Part shown: one piece after another, positions 44,355 through 55,906 of the stretch
Position numbering within the stretch: position 1 is the stretch's first letter
Layout: each line of letters opens with the position of its first letter
Assembly: GCA_020744225.1 (NCBI GenBank)
Contig: JAGMWG010000025.1
Coordinates: 124,001-188,000 of the forward strand
From: Paraphoma chrysanthemicola
Lineage: Eukaryota > Ascomycota > Dothideomycetes > Pleosporales > Phaeosphaeriaceae
Direction of reading: 5' to 3'
Length of the DNA stretch: 64,000 nt
Translations under genes and position numbers: made by a program
The notes under the pieces: generated by a model
Told to the model about the DNA's origin: nothing
Seen by the model: only the letters and a program-made list of their open reading frames with translations
Databases searched by the model: none

Positions 44355-45056
44355 TCAATCACTGGCCTTGTACTTTGCCCGGTACTCATCCAGACGCTTC
44401 AGATCATCCTCACTCCCGAGTCCTCTCAGGTACGCCACGATATCGTCCAAAGTCAAGATGGCCAGAACCGGAATGCCATACTGCTTCCTCACCTGACCGA
44501 TTGCGCTTGGTCCAGGTTTGCCATCATCATCAGTTGGCGTCGGAGTCTTCTCTTGGCGATCGAATGCCACAATGATTCCTACCAACTCTCCGCCTTCTTT
44601 CTTGATGATTTCAATAGCCTCGCGGATAGCAGTGCCAGCAGTAATCACATCGTCAATAATGACAACCTTTTGCCCCTTGAGCGAGGCTCCAACAATATTG
44701 CCGCCTTCACCGTGGTCCTTGGCTTCTTTCCGGTTGAAGCTGTATGACTTTTCGCCAAACTTTGCATCGTCCAGATCGGCGAGCTTGTCCACCGTTACCG
44801 CTGCCAGTGGTATTCCCTTGTATGCTGGTCCAAACAGCACGTCCCATTGGAATGAGGGGTCTGACTCTCCGTGCGCTTTCAGAGTGTGCGCATATGCTGT
44901 TGAAATGGAGCGAACAAGTTTTGCCTTGTGGAATAGTCCCGCATTGAAGAAGTAGGGCGATATACGCTTGGACTTGAGCGTGAAGGTGCCAAACTTAAGC
45001 GCATCTGCTGAGACGGAGTCCTTGAGGAGCTTCTGCTTGTACTCTGGAAGTGCCAT
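44355..45056 (-). CDS. URA5: Orotate phosphoribosyltransferase
   Basis: Single exon, 233 residues. The enzyme joins orotate and PRPP to form orotidine 5'-monophosphate in pyrimidine synthesis. The start MALPEYKQKLL, KSKRISPYFFNAGLF, the FGPAYKGIPLAA loop, YSFNRKEAKDHGEGG (catalytic flexible loop) and the PRPP-binding signature VVIIDDVITAGTA are all intact. The C-terminal YGIPVLAILTLDDIVAYL helix is typical. Length equals the family norm (yeast Ura5 226). It is divergent from TIM23 with 332 bp between. Confidence 0.95.
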   Translation of the reverse strand: MALPEYKQKLLKDSVSADALKFGTFTLKSKRISPYFFNAGLFHKAKLVRSISTAYAHTLKAHGESDPSFQWDVLFGPAYKGIPLAAVTVDKLADLDDAKFGEKSYSFNRKEAKDHGEGGNIVGASLKGQKVVIIDDVITAGTAIREAIEIIKKEGGELVGIIVAFDRQEKTPTPTDDDGKPGPSAIGQVRKQYGIPVLAILTLDDIVAYLRGLGSEDDLKRLDEYRAKYKASD

Positions 45057-45388
45057 GGCGGAAAGTTGTCGATGTTCTTGGCTACTTTGGTGGTTTTCGA
45101 CGCGGTTGTACTCTTACAAGAATTCTTTTCGGAAAGCACGAGAAGAGCTAGTGGTCCGTGCGCCGATGATGCCCGCTCCCTCTCAAATTCTTTGCCGCGA
45201 TGAACATCATCGCCTACGCTGCCTTGTCGTTGCTATTGCCTGCGCATCTCTACCACGTGTAGCACCCCATTTCTTTCGCTTCGGCCTGTTCTTTCTAGCA
45301 TCACCGGCGTTTGTGATTCCTTCCCAGGCTTCTGATCGCCTGGCGCAACTGTTCGACATCCTTCACACCACCCGCTCGCATCTCCAAC
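45057..45388. promoter_or_regulatory. Divergent promoter region URA5 / TIM23
   Basis: 332 bp separates two divergent housekeeping genes, so both core promoters must lie within it. No named site recognised by eye. Confidence 0.55.
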
Positions 45389-46104
45389 ATGACAATGTAC
45401 GTCCCACCCCAGCAGGCGCACTGTACCAATAGCGTATCTAACCATCTTGCAGCTGGGACACATTAACAGGGCGCAAGTCCAGTCCTCAACCCTCAGAGTC
45501 GCCGCAATCGTCCGAATTCGCGCCACAAGACAACTTCACAGCTACACCATTTGATCCCAACACGGCGATACAAAACCCCTCAGATTTCATTCTCGACCCT
45601 TCGCAACTGCATCCCCTCGCAGGCCTCAACCAAGACACACTCGATTATCTTTCGCTCGAAGACTCCGTCCTTTCCGATCTTCCAGGCTCGCAATCCGCAC
45701 TTCCTTCCCGCGGCTGGTCGGACGATCTTTGCTATGGCACGGGTGTATCATATTTGACAGCACTGTCAATTGGTGGCGCATGGGGATTAGCGGAAGGACT
45801 ACAGAAGAACCCCCCGAGCATGGCACCACGATTACGGCTGAACGGCGTGCTGAACGCGGTAACACGTCGCGGACCTTTCCTCGGAAACAGTGCTGGCGTG
45901 ATAGCGATGGTGTACAACGGCATGAACAGCACAATTGGCTACTATCGAGGGAAACACGATATGACGAACAGCATTGTCGCAGGCGCGTTGAGCGGGGCGT
46001 TGTTCAAGAGCACAAGAGGGACTAGGCAAATGGCGATCAGCTCGGGAATTTGCGCGACAGTGGCAGGCACTTGGGCGGTAAGATACAAGCACCTCAGCCT
46101 CTGA
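45389..46104 (+). CDS. TIM23: Mitochondrial import translocase subunit Tim23
   Basis: Two exons, an 8-nt first exon (45389-45396) and 45453-46104, give 219 residues. The first codons M-T-I are completed across the intron (GTACGT...TTGCAG) to read MTIWDTLTGRKSS, which matches the start of fungal Tim23. The hydrophilic intermembrane-space half follows (LHPLAGLNQDTLDYLSLED), then the channel half with four hydrophobic segments (GVSYLTALSIGGAWGLAEGL; GPFLGNSAGVIAMVYNGMNS; NSIVAGALSGALFKSTRG; ISSGICATVAGTWAV) in the Tim17/22/23 arrangement. Tim23 forms the presequence channel of the inner membrane. Without the tiny exon the gene would seem to lack a start. Confidence 0.92.
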
Positions 46105-46891
46105 AGAGCACCAACTAATCAGGCACCAGATAACACGGAAGGTTTTCTTCGAGCCGGACTCATCATAGACGACGCCCAAGCTTAGGTTCGGCATACCGCA
46201 TGCACCGTTCTAGACTCCTACGCACTCGCAGCAGCCAGCGTATAGGCAAGCTGTGATCTTGACTTCAAGATGTTAGCATGGATTTTCGCGATTCGAGCGT
46301 ACCTCTCCCCACTCTCCAATGGGTTACATCCCATGTACAACACAACACACGGCGTCGGGCGTTGGAAATGGAACCCATGACATGCGATTCGGTAGGGTGC
46401 GGATTCTGGGTCTGAAAGCACTTAGAGCAGGCTACGATGTGTCTTGTGTAGATATGTAAGATGTATGACACGCAAAATAATGCATGAAACAAGTCAAAGA
46501 CGAATATCTCGATCTTCCACATGCAATTGTGGTAATGAGCTCAACAATATGTGAGACAAGTCAAACAAAAGACTCTTGATTTCACAGATTTAGTCCGTGA
46601 TTGCCTTACCATTTCGGCACTCGTCTAAGTTCGAGGACTGTGGACTGCGGACTGCGTGTTGAGAGGATACATTACAAGTGAATAGTCTTGCACGATACAA
46701 CAAAACGCTCCAAAACTGCTAATGCAATGTGATGCAAAATCGCTCAACATCCCAGTCAAACAGTCCCCCGATCCCCAATCTCCATCATACAGAAGCGAAT
46801 CTTCTCAATCATACAGTGCCTATGTCTGTACACCAAGCCACCCAAGTCAAAACTCCACATCGCTCCACCAGCTCTATCCTTCCCCACCCTC
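46105..46891. other. 3' spacer between convergent genes
   Basis: 787 bp between the ends of TIM23 and the PAN-domain gene. The frames at 46722-47181 (plus) run into the antisense of that gene and are shadows. Nothing else seen. Confidence 0.55.
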
Positions 46892-48459
46892 TCACGACGG
46901 CAACTCATGCGTCACCGCCTTCCCCTCGTGCGCATGCGCATACTTGGTACTCGCCGGCATTTCGCTCGCGCCCTGTCCTCCGCCCAACTCCGTCGGCGCA
47001 ACACCATGACTCGCATGCACGCCTCCATCATAGTACCCTCCCGGCCCAGGTCCGCCGGGACTATACGCCGGCGCAGGCCCATATGCGCCGAGTGCTTGTC
47101 CGTCTTTCTCGACGGCGGGGTGAGCGCGAGCAGCGCGGCGCCGCCAGTACCAGAAGTATGCGAATGCGAGGAGGGCGATGAATGCGATGCCGCCGATGAC
47201 GGGGCCTGCGATCCAGGCTTTTGATGAACTGCCTCCTCCGCTTGAGTTGTTGTTGTCGTTTCCAGAGTTTCCAGATGAAGGTGTGCCGGAGCCTGAGAGC
47301 GCGGCGTATGTCGCGCTGGGCAAGTCGCTGATGGTGTTTGTTGTATTTTGCAAATAGCAGTTTTTGAACCCGCCGACGAGCTGCGAGTCGAAGAGGACGC
47401 CGATGCAGTTTTGATTGCTTGTGGCGCAGGCATCCATACACGCTGTTACATTTTGCGTGTGCAGAGATGTAATGTTTGTTCCGGTGTTGACTTGGCCGCA
47501 GTGCAGCTCGAAGCGCTTATTCCCGCCGCTGGAGCTTGTGTATGTTTTGCTGCTGGGGCAGGTGCGGTCGATGGGATCAATGCGTGTTATAGTCGCGCTG
47601 TGAATAGTTCCTTGCTTGGTTCCGGGAGTTGTGAGGCCACCATCTGGCCACCCAGTCTTGGGAAGGCAGTTCGCGAAACCGATTTGAAGTCCGGGGTTCC
47701 AAGACACGGCTTTGCAGAGGGGATGTTGGTCGACGCAGATGCGGAGACATTCTTCGAGAGTGGTAGTGTGGTAGAAGCCTTGGTAGGGATCGGTCAAGCA
47801 TGGCTTTGGGTAGCTTGAGAAACATTGGTCGTAGCCGCTGATGACTTTGCCGCAGTTTACTGTGTAGCCCAAGCCGTCGACGCCAGATAGATCGTGTACA
47901 CTGTTGTCGTCTGCGGGACATGCGGTCGGGAAGCCGTCCATTTGGCCGTCGATAACAAGTGCCGAGTAGTGACCATCTTTCTTCACGAGGTTTGCCGTGC
48001 CGGTGGTCGAGTTTCGGAGCCAACATGCGCCATTTGATTCTACCCATACTACGCCAAAGCAACCTTCACCATTGCCCTTGTATCGTGAGCAGCGGTCCAT
48101 GCACTCGGTAAAACTAGGAGATGTGTAGGGTTGTTGAGCATCTGAAGACGGTCAGTCTGTACGACACGGTCGGTGAAATGTGATGTACCGTTGAAGGGAT
48201 TGTTTTGCCCACAGTATGTCGTGAAGTTAAGTCCATTTTGTGATCGGTAGCCGTTCGGGTCGCATTTCGATGTATCCGTTTGCCGTATCTCCAGGTCGCG
48301 ACCGAGTATTGTGCCTTCGAACCCTGTGTCGTATCAGTATACTGTGTCTCTTGTTTCGATCCATCTCATCTCATCCACTTCATGCTTACACGGCTGTGTC
48401 GCGAGCGCAGCACTCGCAAAAGAGAGAGCCACCAGGCTCTGTCTCATTGATAACACCAT
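46892..48459 (-). CDS. PAN/Apple-domain surface membrane protein
   Basis: Three exons on minus (48459-48390, 48323-48189, 48141-46892) give 484 residues. The start MVLSMRQSLVALSFASAALA is a good signal peptide. The extracellular part has three Cys-rich PAN/Apple-like repeats: CMDRCSRYKGNGEGCFGVVW, CLRICVDQHPLCKAVSWNPG and CMDACATSNQNCIGVLFDS. These bind protein or carbohydrate in other systems. A Ser/Gly/Asn-rich stalk, one transmembrane helix (AWIAGPVIGGIAFIALLAFAYFWYW) with basic stop-transfer residues RRR, and a Gly/Pro/Tyr/His-rich cytoplasmic tail follow. The layout recalls wall-stress sensors of the WSC/Mid2 type, but the ectodomain is PAN-like rather than WSC. A sensor or adhesion role is inference. 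The first splice joins CCG-T|GG and is the least certain. Confidence 0.78.
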
Positions 48460-49662
48460 ACCGAGTCCTGCTCTTGTGAAACCCTATGACGATCAAGACC
48501 ACTGCGCAGCACGGAGCAAGGCGAGCACTTCAAAGATCCACAGCGCAGCGAAGTCCTCGGGGGTCCAAAGAACACTGCGTCAACGAAAGTCGCGACCGAA
48601 CTTTTGGAAACGATCAGAACGAACAGCACTTGAGAGAAACTGCGCACACGCTCCAAGGCCCCCCGCTATTTCAAAGGGGATCATCCTCCCACCCACTGCT
48701 CTGTGCATTCGATCATCCCAAAACACTGCCCATCCTAGCGCGACCCATGTCAAGCCTTGCACCGTTGGAGCCGGGGGCTGGAAATGCACGGTGTCGCGGG
48801 AGAGATGCTTGAAGGCAAGCTTGGTGGCTTCAGGATATCTGACTGGCCAAGTGGGTGAGCATTCCGAGAATGTGGTTAGAGTCAGGCCTCCCAGGAGGCT
48901 GTTGCGTGACTGCATGGTTGGCCAGAGGTGGCAGAATGTTGCGAAGTGCTTATGGATTTGATTAAGAATGGGACAGCGAAGCGCCTCTGCCAACTCGTCG
49001 ACACTTCACATCATTACGATAAGAGGCCATCTTCACAGTGGCAAGATACTTGAGAAGATGGAAATGTTTCGTGCGCGTAAAATCCAGGTATCGCAAGCTT
49101 GCAGCGTGCAAGTGGTACCTGGGAACAGGCGCTTGCAGGGGCCAGTCTTGGCGACAACGGGGGCCAATTTACCGGCTGTGCCCGCAAGGCTGAGCTTCTA
49201 TTTTTGCCTACACGGCCACCATCGTCGCGACATTGGCCTTCGAGGCAGGATCCAGTACTAACATGTCTGAAGCCTGTCGGCAAAGACACTGATACGTTGA
49301 ACAGTTTTGCAATGACTCGCATCGATAGAACCCCAATGGCGTGCAGCGCATGAAGCTGGTTAAAGGATCGACCACTTCATCTGCTGTGAGACATTCAGAC
49401 GCCTTCCTCGTCATGCTGCATGTTGCTGTCTCAACATTGTGATGAAAACCTGGTTAATGTTCGCGTGGGATTGTTGGCAGTGGGAACGCCGTCGCGAACG
49501 AGGTACGTGCGACACTGGATTCGCGGATCAATGAATGAAAGTTCCATTGTCTTGGTCGCAGAATGCAACTGCGATTGGTATCTAATGCACCTTCAACGCC
49601 AACCATGATTCTTTTGCCAACCAAGAACACCATTTGATGAATCGTAGAACATGAAGACCAAC
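48460..49662. other. Intergenic, no gene recognised
   Basis: 1.2 kb between two minus-strand genes. It should include the promoter of the PAN-domain gene and the 3' flank of NOG1. Frames at 48580-48993 (minus) and 48486-48812 (plus) overlap antisense and lack motifs. Confidence 0.5.
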
Positions 49663-51731
49663 CTATCTGCTGTTGGTCTTTCCGATACCGCGCTTTCCAG
49701 CAGTCTGAGCATGATGTTAGTAATGTTGAACACTGACTTGTGTCGACGCAGAGACGTACCAAATGCTTGATCAGTGAACCAGACTGGTGCCTATCGGCCT
49801 CACCTTGTCTGGCCATTCTGTTCATCTTCCTCTGCGACAGCTTCGCCACCTTCTCGGCCTTCGTTGCTGCGACTTCATTGGTGATACCATCCGTTCTCCT
49901 GTTGGTGCTCTGGCTGCGGCCTCGGCTCTTCGCCCTCTCAGACGCAGTCCTAGGCCTATCGACATCCATCGCATCCGCATCAAGACCTGCTGATCGTCCA
50001 CGAGCCACGCTACGGCCTCGTGCTTGGCTTTGCGCACGCTCAGCGACCTTGGATGTGTCGTACCCAAGGCTCTGAAGGTGTGACTCCATCTGTGACATCT
50101 TCTTCGCCTTTGCAGTCCTGGGTATGACGGCTCTGTTCTTGAGGCTCTTGCGCATCTTGGCCTCGTTCCGGATAAGCTGCCTCTTCTCACGGATGAGCTC
50201 AGCCTTGTACCTAATGTCTGCCTCTTCTGCATCCTCCAAATCCTCTTCAGACTCGTAGAAACCCTCGGCTTCCAATTTCTCCTCCTCAGCCTCGAGAGCT
50301 GCAAGCTTCTCCTCGATATCGGGGTCAATGAAGTCGTACACGTTTTGACCTTTGAACACTTCGGGGACACGATCGTGCTTCCACTCGTCGTTCTCAAGCA
50401 GGTAATTTTTGCGCATATCGATGTTGTACACACCAGCACCACCATCCTGTTCTTCCAGATCGCGCTCCAAGAGTGGACGATCCGGGTCGTCTTTGTCGTA
50501 CTTCTTCTTGTTGCGTACAGCGTCCGGAATAGAGGTCTCGCGGGTAACGCCGCCTAGAGGCATAGCAACGTGAATCCTGCGAAGCAGATCGCCGAGGCGA
50601 CCTGAAGGTTCTCCAGAGCTGTTGGTGCCAGCCTTGAGCTTTTCAGCGTTGCGAGCGGCGATCAAGCGGTCGCATACAGAGTTGCGCACGGCCATGACAC
50701 CTTCCATTGTGTTGCAAGACAGCTCAAGAATCTCGACTTCGCCTGACTTGAGCAGGCCCTTCAATTGTTCCTGGGTTTCTGGGTCCAACTGATCGGGACG
50801 CATAAGATCGATCTTGTTGATGACGATCGAGATGAGCTTATTAGCGAAAAGAGGCTTGATGTTGTTGAAGAGTGCAATTTGCGATGCGACAGAGTAGCCG
50901 CATTGTTCGCTGAGATCCATGAAGTAGAGGATGTGAGCGCGGAGATGGGCAATGGCGCAAATAGACTGATGCTCAATCGTATTCATTTCCTCCAGCGCAT
51001 GGTCGAGAATACCGGGCGTGTCGACTGCCTGGAACCGCAACATCTTGTAGTCGAAGTGACCAACGTACAGACTCTTTGTGGTAAAGGCATATGGCTGTAC
51101 CTCAACATCGGCTCTTGAGATTGACTTCAAGAACGAAGACTTGCCGACATTGGGAAAGCCAGCAATGACAAGTGTGCGGGTGTTGGGGTCGATGGACGGG
51201 AGACGACCCAAATGTTGCCGGACCTGCTCAAGGTAGACCAAAGGGTCCTTCAACCTCTTGCAAATCGTGGCCATGCGACCCAATGCAGCCCTCTTCAGCT
51301 GCTTGCACTGGAACAGCGACTGTCCATATTTCAGCAAGCGCACGTAGTCGCGCGCGACCGTCTCAATGAGCGACTTGGCTGTGGAGAGCTGCCCGAGAGC
51401 GATGCGGAAGTGGTCCGCATCGTAAAGTGTGTTGAGCAGATCGCGATGGAACGGGTGAATATCTGCAAGACGTGGAAATGCCTCAATGGTGGTGGAGAGT
51501 CGCTCGGTGAAAGTCTCGGCGGTGTACTTGACCTTGCGCGTGTAGAAGGCTCGGATACGGCTGATCTGGAAGCCAGCGCGGATCTGAGGGCGGCGGTCAG
51601 TAAAAGTTCGCTTTTGTCGCACTGAAGCTTTTTACCTGTGTCGGCAGTCGTCTCTGAGTCCTGGAGAGCACAATGTCCAGAAACTCCTGGCTCGTAGGCA
51701 CTGCCGGTATATCCTTCCACTGAGTCTTCAT
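49663..51731 (-). CDS. NOG1: Nucleolar GTP-binding protein 1
   Basis: Three exons (51731-51636, 51583-49760, 49704-49663) give 653 residues, close to yeast Nog1 (647). Nog1 is an essential GTPase of pre-60S ribosome assembly. Exon 1 gives MKTQWKDIPAVPTSQEFLDI, restoring the conserved N-terminus. The G-domain shows GFPNVGKSS (residues 174-182), DTPG and NKID. The C-terminus has charged repeats with HQSGSLIKHL|TAGKRGIGKTNSR, where the second splice removes a read-through tail that would otherwise run about 100 residues to 49454. A plain open frame starting at 51622 would both miss exon 1 and add that false tail. It is divergent from the 11-TM gene. Confidence 0.94.
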
Positions 51732-52318
51732 TTTGGCGGCAGTTACGAACTTTGGCCGTGGTGTTTGGAGTGGCTCGCAAAAGTTCGAGAGACTATCGAT
51801 AACCCAATTTTTTTGGTCACTTTCCCCACTCGGCTCGGGTGGCGGATTCTCGTTTCACCGACGCTAGTGCCAATTGGGACGTGCCTACAATGCCTCCTTC
51901 CCCGTTTACGTCTTGACCGCTTGCTGGACGTGAAGTCCAACACCACTCTGAACTTGTGGTTTCGATTTCTAGTATCAGTGGTTCCTGGATGGACTCATTA
52001 CACCGAAGATACTCGTGCGTATCTGACTTTGTGCTCGAGTATCGACACGCCGATGTCCTCAAGAGAGACGTCATGAGTTCACAGCGAACCCAAATTATTG
52101 ATAGGAAGGCTTATAGTGCTGCGTCCCAAGTGTTGACGACCCCGCATTAGTGATGGAAAGAGCCACCGCGAACAGTAGCCTCATGTCCCAACAAGCTGGC
52201 TTCCCTCTTCTTTGTTCAATCCTCAGTCTAACGTCAAGCCCGATGCTTGAGGCTCCATAATCTTCGTTCTGTTGTGCGCAACTTCAAGGACTTACCCAGC
52301 TTGTATTACTATTCAAGT
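51732..52318. promoter_or_regulatory. Divergent region NOG1 / 11-TM protein
   Basis: 587 bp between divergent genes. The plus-strand frame of the neighbour is open to an upstream ATG at 52247 but I prefer 52319. No specific element recognised. Confidence 0.45.
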
Positions 52319-54367
52319 ATGGCGCACAGGATACCAGGCACCAATTTCACGGTTCCAGCAACGAACTATACCCTAGGAGAGGTGGTCAAACATTGTCACA
52401 AGCCGGATTGCTCCTGGCTCCATCTGCCTCATTTGGTAGCTCTTGAACATCCACCGCCACTGCTTCCCAACCCAGAGCTTTCAGGCATTGGGGTAAGCAT
52501 TACTGGTGCCATCGGGCAACCTTTTGTGTGAGCTGTATGGCTGATCACCTGCATACAGGTCATCCTTGGCTTTTCAATCACTGCATATCTCACACTGCTC
52601 TTACTGTTCCTACATTATCTCACAGTCCACAATGTCCGACGCACAAACGTTGCGAATGCCGTCGATGAAGGTGTGCTCACATTCCTGCGAAATCGCGTCA
52701 TCTCGTGGAAGCCTAGTCGACGCTTCGAATACGCAATGGAGAAATCCGTCCTGATTCTGTCTGATACTCAACTTGTGACTGGGCTTGGCATTCTCATCGC
52801 CGGCTACTCACAACTTCAATGCGGCATATCTGCGTACCATTGGCAGATTATGGTCTTCGTCGCTTGGTTTGCCAGCTTCTCCTTCCTGTCTGCCATGACG
52901 TTCCTCGAGGGTTATTTCCAGACCAATAACAACATGCGCTTAATAAGAGTGGGCTTTATGGTCATCCTCGCTTCAATGCTCATCGTCGCACTATTGCCAA
53001 CCGGCTCGAGAAACTGGCTCAACATGTTCCACCAGGGCGAAGGATATTACCCTAGCCTTAGTACGGCTTGCTTCTACAAGCAGCTCCTCATGAAATCCTT
53101 CGTTTCCAACTCTGGTCCGAAGATCTGGTCTATGGTGTTCTCTATCTTCGTCGTCATCGTGTCGTATCTTCAATGTGGCATCCGACTATTCGATCCAGGC
53201 GCCCAAGCGTCGCATAAGTACCTTCGCGCTTGGCCAGGTTGGAAGATTAAAAAGGCATTATACCAGGTAGAACGAAAGATACTGCACAGCGGAACTCAAG
53301 CTCGGCTTTGGCTCGTCCCATACCTGGCAAGTTACGCCATATTCGTTTGCTGTCGTGCCTTTTACGACATAGTAGGATCTATGCTTCTCGAAGTAATCTG
53401 GCTCAGCTTCGCCATAGCATGGGGCACAATCAAAGTCTGGACAACTCGTGCTGCTGCTCAGTTCACCTTTGATGGAGCTGAGATCACGATCAACCAAGAC
53501 GTGTCGGAGGAGAATACCTGGTCTTTTGGGCAAACTCTGCCACTTGTTCTCATATTATTACCAGTCCTTTCAATGGCTCAAGCGTACCTAGACAATGATG
53601 CCAAGGCACAGAACGCGCTTGAAGAGACCGAAAGGGTCGAGCAAAGAACTGTCAGAGAGACAACCGACCATGGAACCACGGTTGCCACCAAGGCGCAGCC
53701 AACGAGCGCTACAGACGACCTCCCGGACCCGCGTCGCTCGACTTCTTGTAGCATCACACGTTGCGACCACGACAATTCCGTACACTTTGCACAGGCGCAC
53801 AGCACATTCCATGCCTATAATCCAGATTTTGACTCTCTCCGCCAGGATTCCGAGAACCCCTCACAGCTGCCAATCTCAGCCTCAACTCGTCCGTTGAAAC
53901 GAAGAGGGCTGGCACTACCGCAATACCCCTACTCCAACTTCACATCCTACCCGTGGTACAACGACCAAATCTTCCTACTTCTGTGCCAAACGCTCATGGT
54001 CACCGCGTTCTCGCTATGGGTTCTCACTGAGCTGGCGAACATCATGGGCATTAGTGCCATTTTGAGGAACAGATTGTTCCTGATCTGGGTCCTTGGTATG
54101 GTGCCGTTGACGTCGCTTCTACATCTAACATTCTGGTACGCAGCGGCGTCGATCGTCATACGCTGGCCTGGATGTGAGGACTGGCTCAAGGGCGAAGGTG
54201 AGTATAAAAAGGCTGTGATTGGGGAAGAGAAGTGGTGGAAGCCGTGGACGGCAGGGCAGGTCTTGTATTGGGGACTCAGGTTTGGACTCGTAGCGGGGTG
54301 CTTGATGTTCACGTTCTTTGGGAGCTTGGAGGCAGCAAGTCCGTATCCGCTGGATGATAGCATATGA
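52319..54367 (+). CDS. Polytopic membrane protein, function unknown
   Basis: Two exons (52319-52492, 52559-54367) give 660 residues. The short N-terminal exon starts MAHRIPGTNFTVPATNYTLG and has potential N-glycosylation sites (NFT, NYT). After the splice I count about eleven hydrophobic helices, for example VILGFSITAYLTLLLLFLHYL, VGFMVILASMLIVALLP, FSIFVVIVSYLQCGIRLF and LYWGLRFGLVAGCLMFTFFG. A hydrophilic loop of about 130 residues separates helices eight and nine. Proteins of this build (DTQLVTGLGILIAGYSQL) are common in Pezizomycotina, usually annotated as hypothetical integral membrane proteins, often in large families. No transporter motif is visible and I make no functional claim. Confidence 0.78.
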
Positions 54368-55177
54368 TGCTGTGACAGTGTTGAGGCGAAGGCGGGTCGA
54401 GGATGTATTCAACGAGACAAGAGGGATCACAATCCGAAAGTTCTGAGATGAAGCAAATACTTGTTGCAGGTAGCGAGGCAGTGTCAGACTGGCTGAAATT
54501 ATATGTGTCAGTGTTGTGGACCACTGCGGACGATATGAGTAAGTAACTTTGGTGAGAGTAAACTCATGGTGGAGCTCATAGTGTTTGAGCGCGAGCGGTG
54601 TGATGATGTGATGGTGAGTTGCTGAAGAGACTGTCTTGCAATATCACTCTGGTCGGCCATAAGAGTGAGGTGGAGTGTAAGAGTGACGGAATAAAAAGCC
54701 TGGAGGCGGGAGAGAGGGCAGCCTTATATACACGGTTTGAGAGCGAGCTCGTGATAGCCAAGACATCAGTGCTATCACGGGAGCACAAGAAAAGTGGGGC
54801 GGGAGTTTCCGCCCAACAGGTGTTCGCAGCGCTCAGACAGAGCGCCATACAAGTTGGGTGAGCTCGGGTCTCAAGTCGGCCTCCCGACGACAGCCGGTGG
54901 AACGCTGTAGAAGCTGTTGCCTGCCACTAGTATCTTGAATGACGTGGTGAGGGGATTGTTGCAACATGCGGACGTTGCGGTTGGTGGTCAATGCGTGAGG
55001 TGAAGGAGAGGAAGTGGCAAGGCGACAGCATGGAGGATGCCGACTCGCAGCAGACTTGCAATGTGAGAGTGTAGTCGATCTATTGATGAACACGCGGTCT
55101 TGTATAGCCAGAATGAATGATGACTGAAGGGAAAAGAGTGTCGGATGGCTATCCCAGCTTGTCGAGACGTCTACATG
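54368..55177. other. 3' spacer between convergent genes
   Basis: 810 bp between the ends of the 11-TM gene and the GNAT-like gene. Overlapping short frames without motifs. Confidence 0.5.
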
Positions 55178-55906
55178 TTAATTGACTGTGATGACTTGCT
55201 CCATCGCCAGCCCATAGCGCGTTTCCCATAACGCTCTCAGCTCCGGCGTACTCTGTGTATCGTCAGGTACCGACTCTTCCATGCCATTTGCAGTGAGGCC
55301 TTCCTTCAATGTCACCATGTGCGAGTCGTGGAAGCCGACTTTCCGGTCAAAATCGACAAGCCAGGTCCTTTTCGGATTAACAAAGAGTCTCAGTCTGGCC
55401 TGCGTTTTGCTTGTATCGCCGAGCGCGCGGGTACCGCTTGTAGCGACAGCGAGTCTACTTTTGTTCAGTTTCATGGCTACACCCCGCTTTCGATGTGCTG
55501 GGATTGTGTATAAATCAGAATAGTGCCATCGAGTCTCTGATTCAGGGTGCTCTGCCATTGGATGCCTCATTTCCGGCGGATGATAGTAGTCTTCCATTGT
55601 CATTGGCCCTCGAACGGCAGCAAAGCCGGCCCACTCTTTCTGCAGAAGCGCATCTTCCGGAGAAACAGAGTCGTCTGCATCCACTACACAGACAAGAAGA
55701 GTGGTTTGACGGGAAAGACGACCCTGCCAAACCGACACTGGGTGGAGTACTTCGAGGTCGTACCGCTGAACAAAGACTTCCGGTTCCAGTTTGAGTGCTG
55801 TAAGCTTGGTGTCTCGAAACTTGGTGACGATCTCGGTCAGACGCGGAGACTTCGCGGGTACACGGATAACTGTGTAGCGGTGGTTCGGGGCAGTAGAGGA
55901 ACCCAT
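55178..55906 (-). CDS. GNAT-fold acetyltransferase-like protein
   Basis: Single exon, 242 residues from ATG 55906 (MGSSTAPNHRYTVIRVP). The frame continues upstream to 56146, but those 80 codons are Leu/His-rich and unlike a protein start. Features of the GNAT fold: an N-terminal strand-helix with KFRDTKLTALKLEPEVF, the central strand LLVCVVDADD, and the acetyl-CoA loop in LYTIPAHRKRGVAMKLNKSRL, where the R-K-R-G-V-A stretch stands in for the Arg/Gln-x-x-Gly-x-Gly/Ala motif. The substrate is unknown. Such fungal GNAT-like proteins are usually uncharacterised. It is divergent from CDC73. Confidence 0.65.
   Translation of the reverse strand: MGSSTAPNHRYTVIRVPAKSPRLTEIVTKFRDTKLTALKLEPEVFVQRYDLEVLHPVSVWQGRLSRQTTLLVCVVDADDSVSPEDALLQKEWAGFAAVRGPMTMEDYYHPPEMRHPMAEHPESETRWHYSDLYTIPAHRKRGVAMKLNKSRLAVATSGTRALGDTSKTQARLRLFVNPKRTWLVDFDRKVGFHDSHMVTLKEGLTANGMEESVPDDTQSTPELRALWETRYGLAMEQVITVN

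Noticed and set aside
49454..49662. Long C-terminal extension of NOG1
   Set aside because: It is read-through of a terminal intron; splicing to 49704 gives the conserved AGKRGIGKTNSR end.
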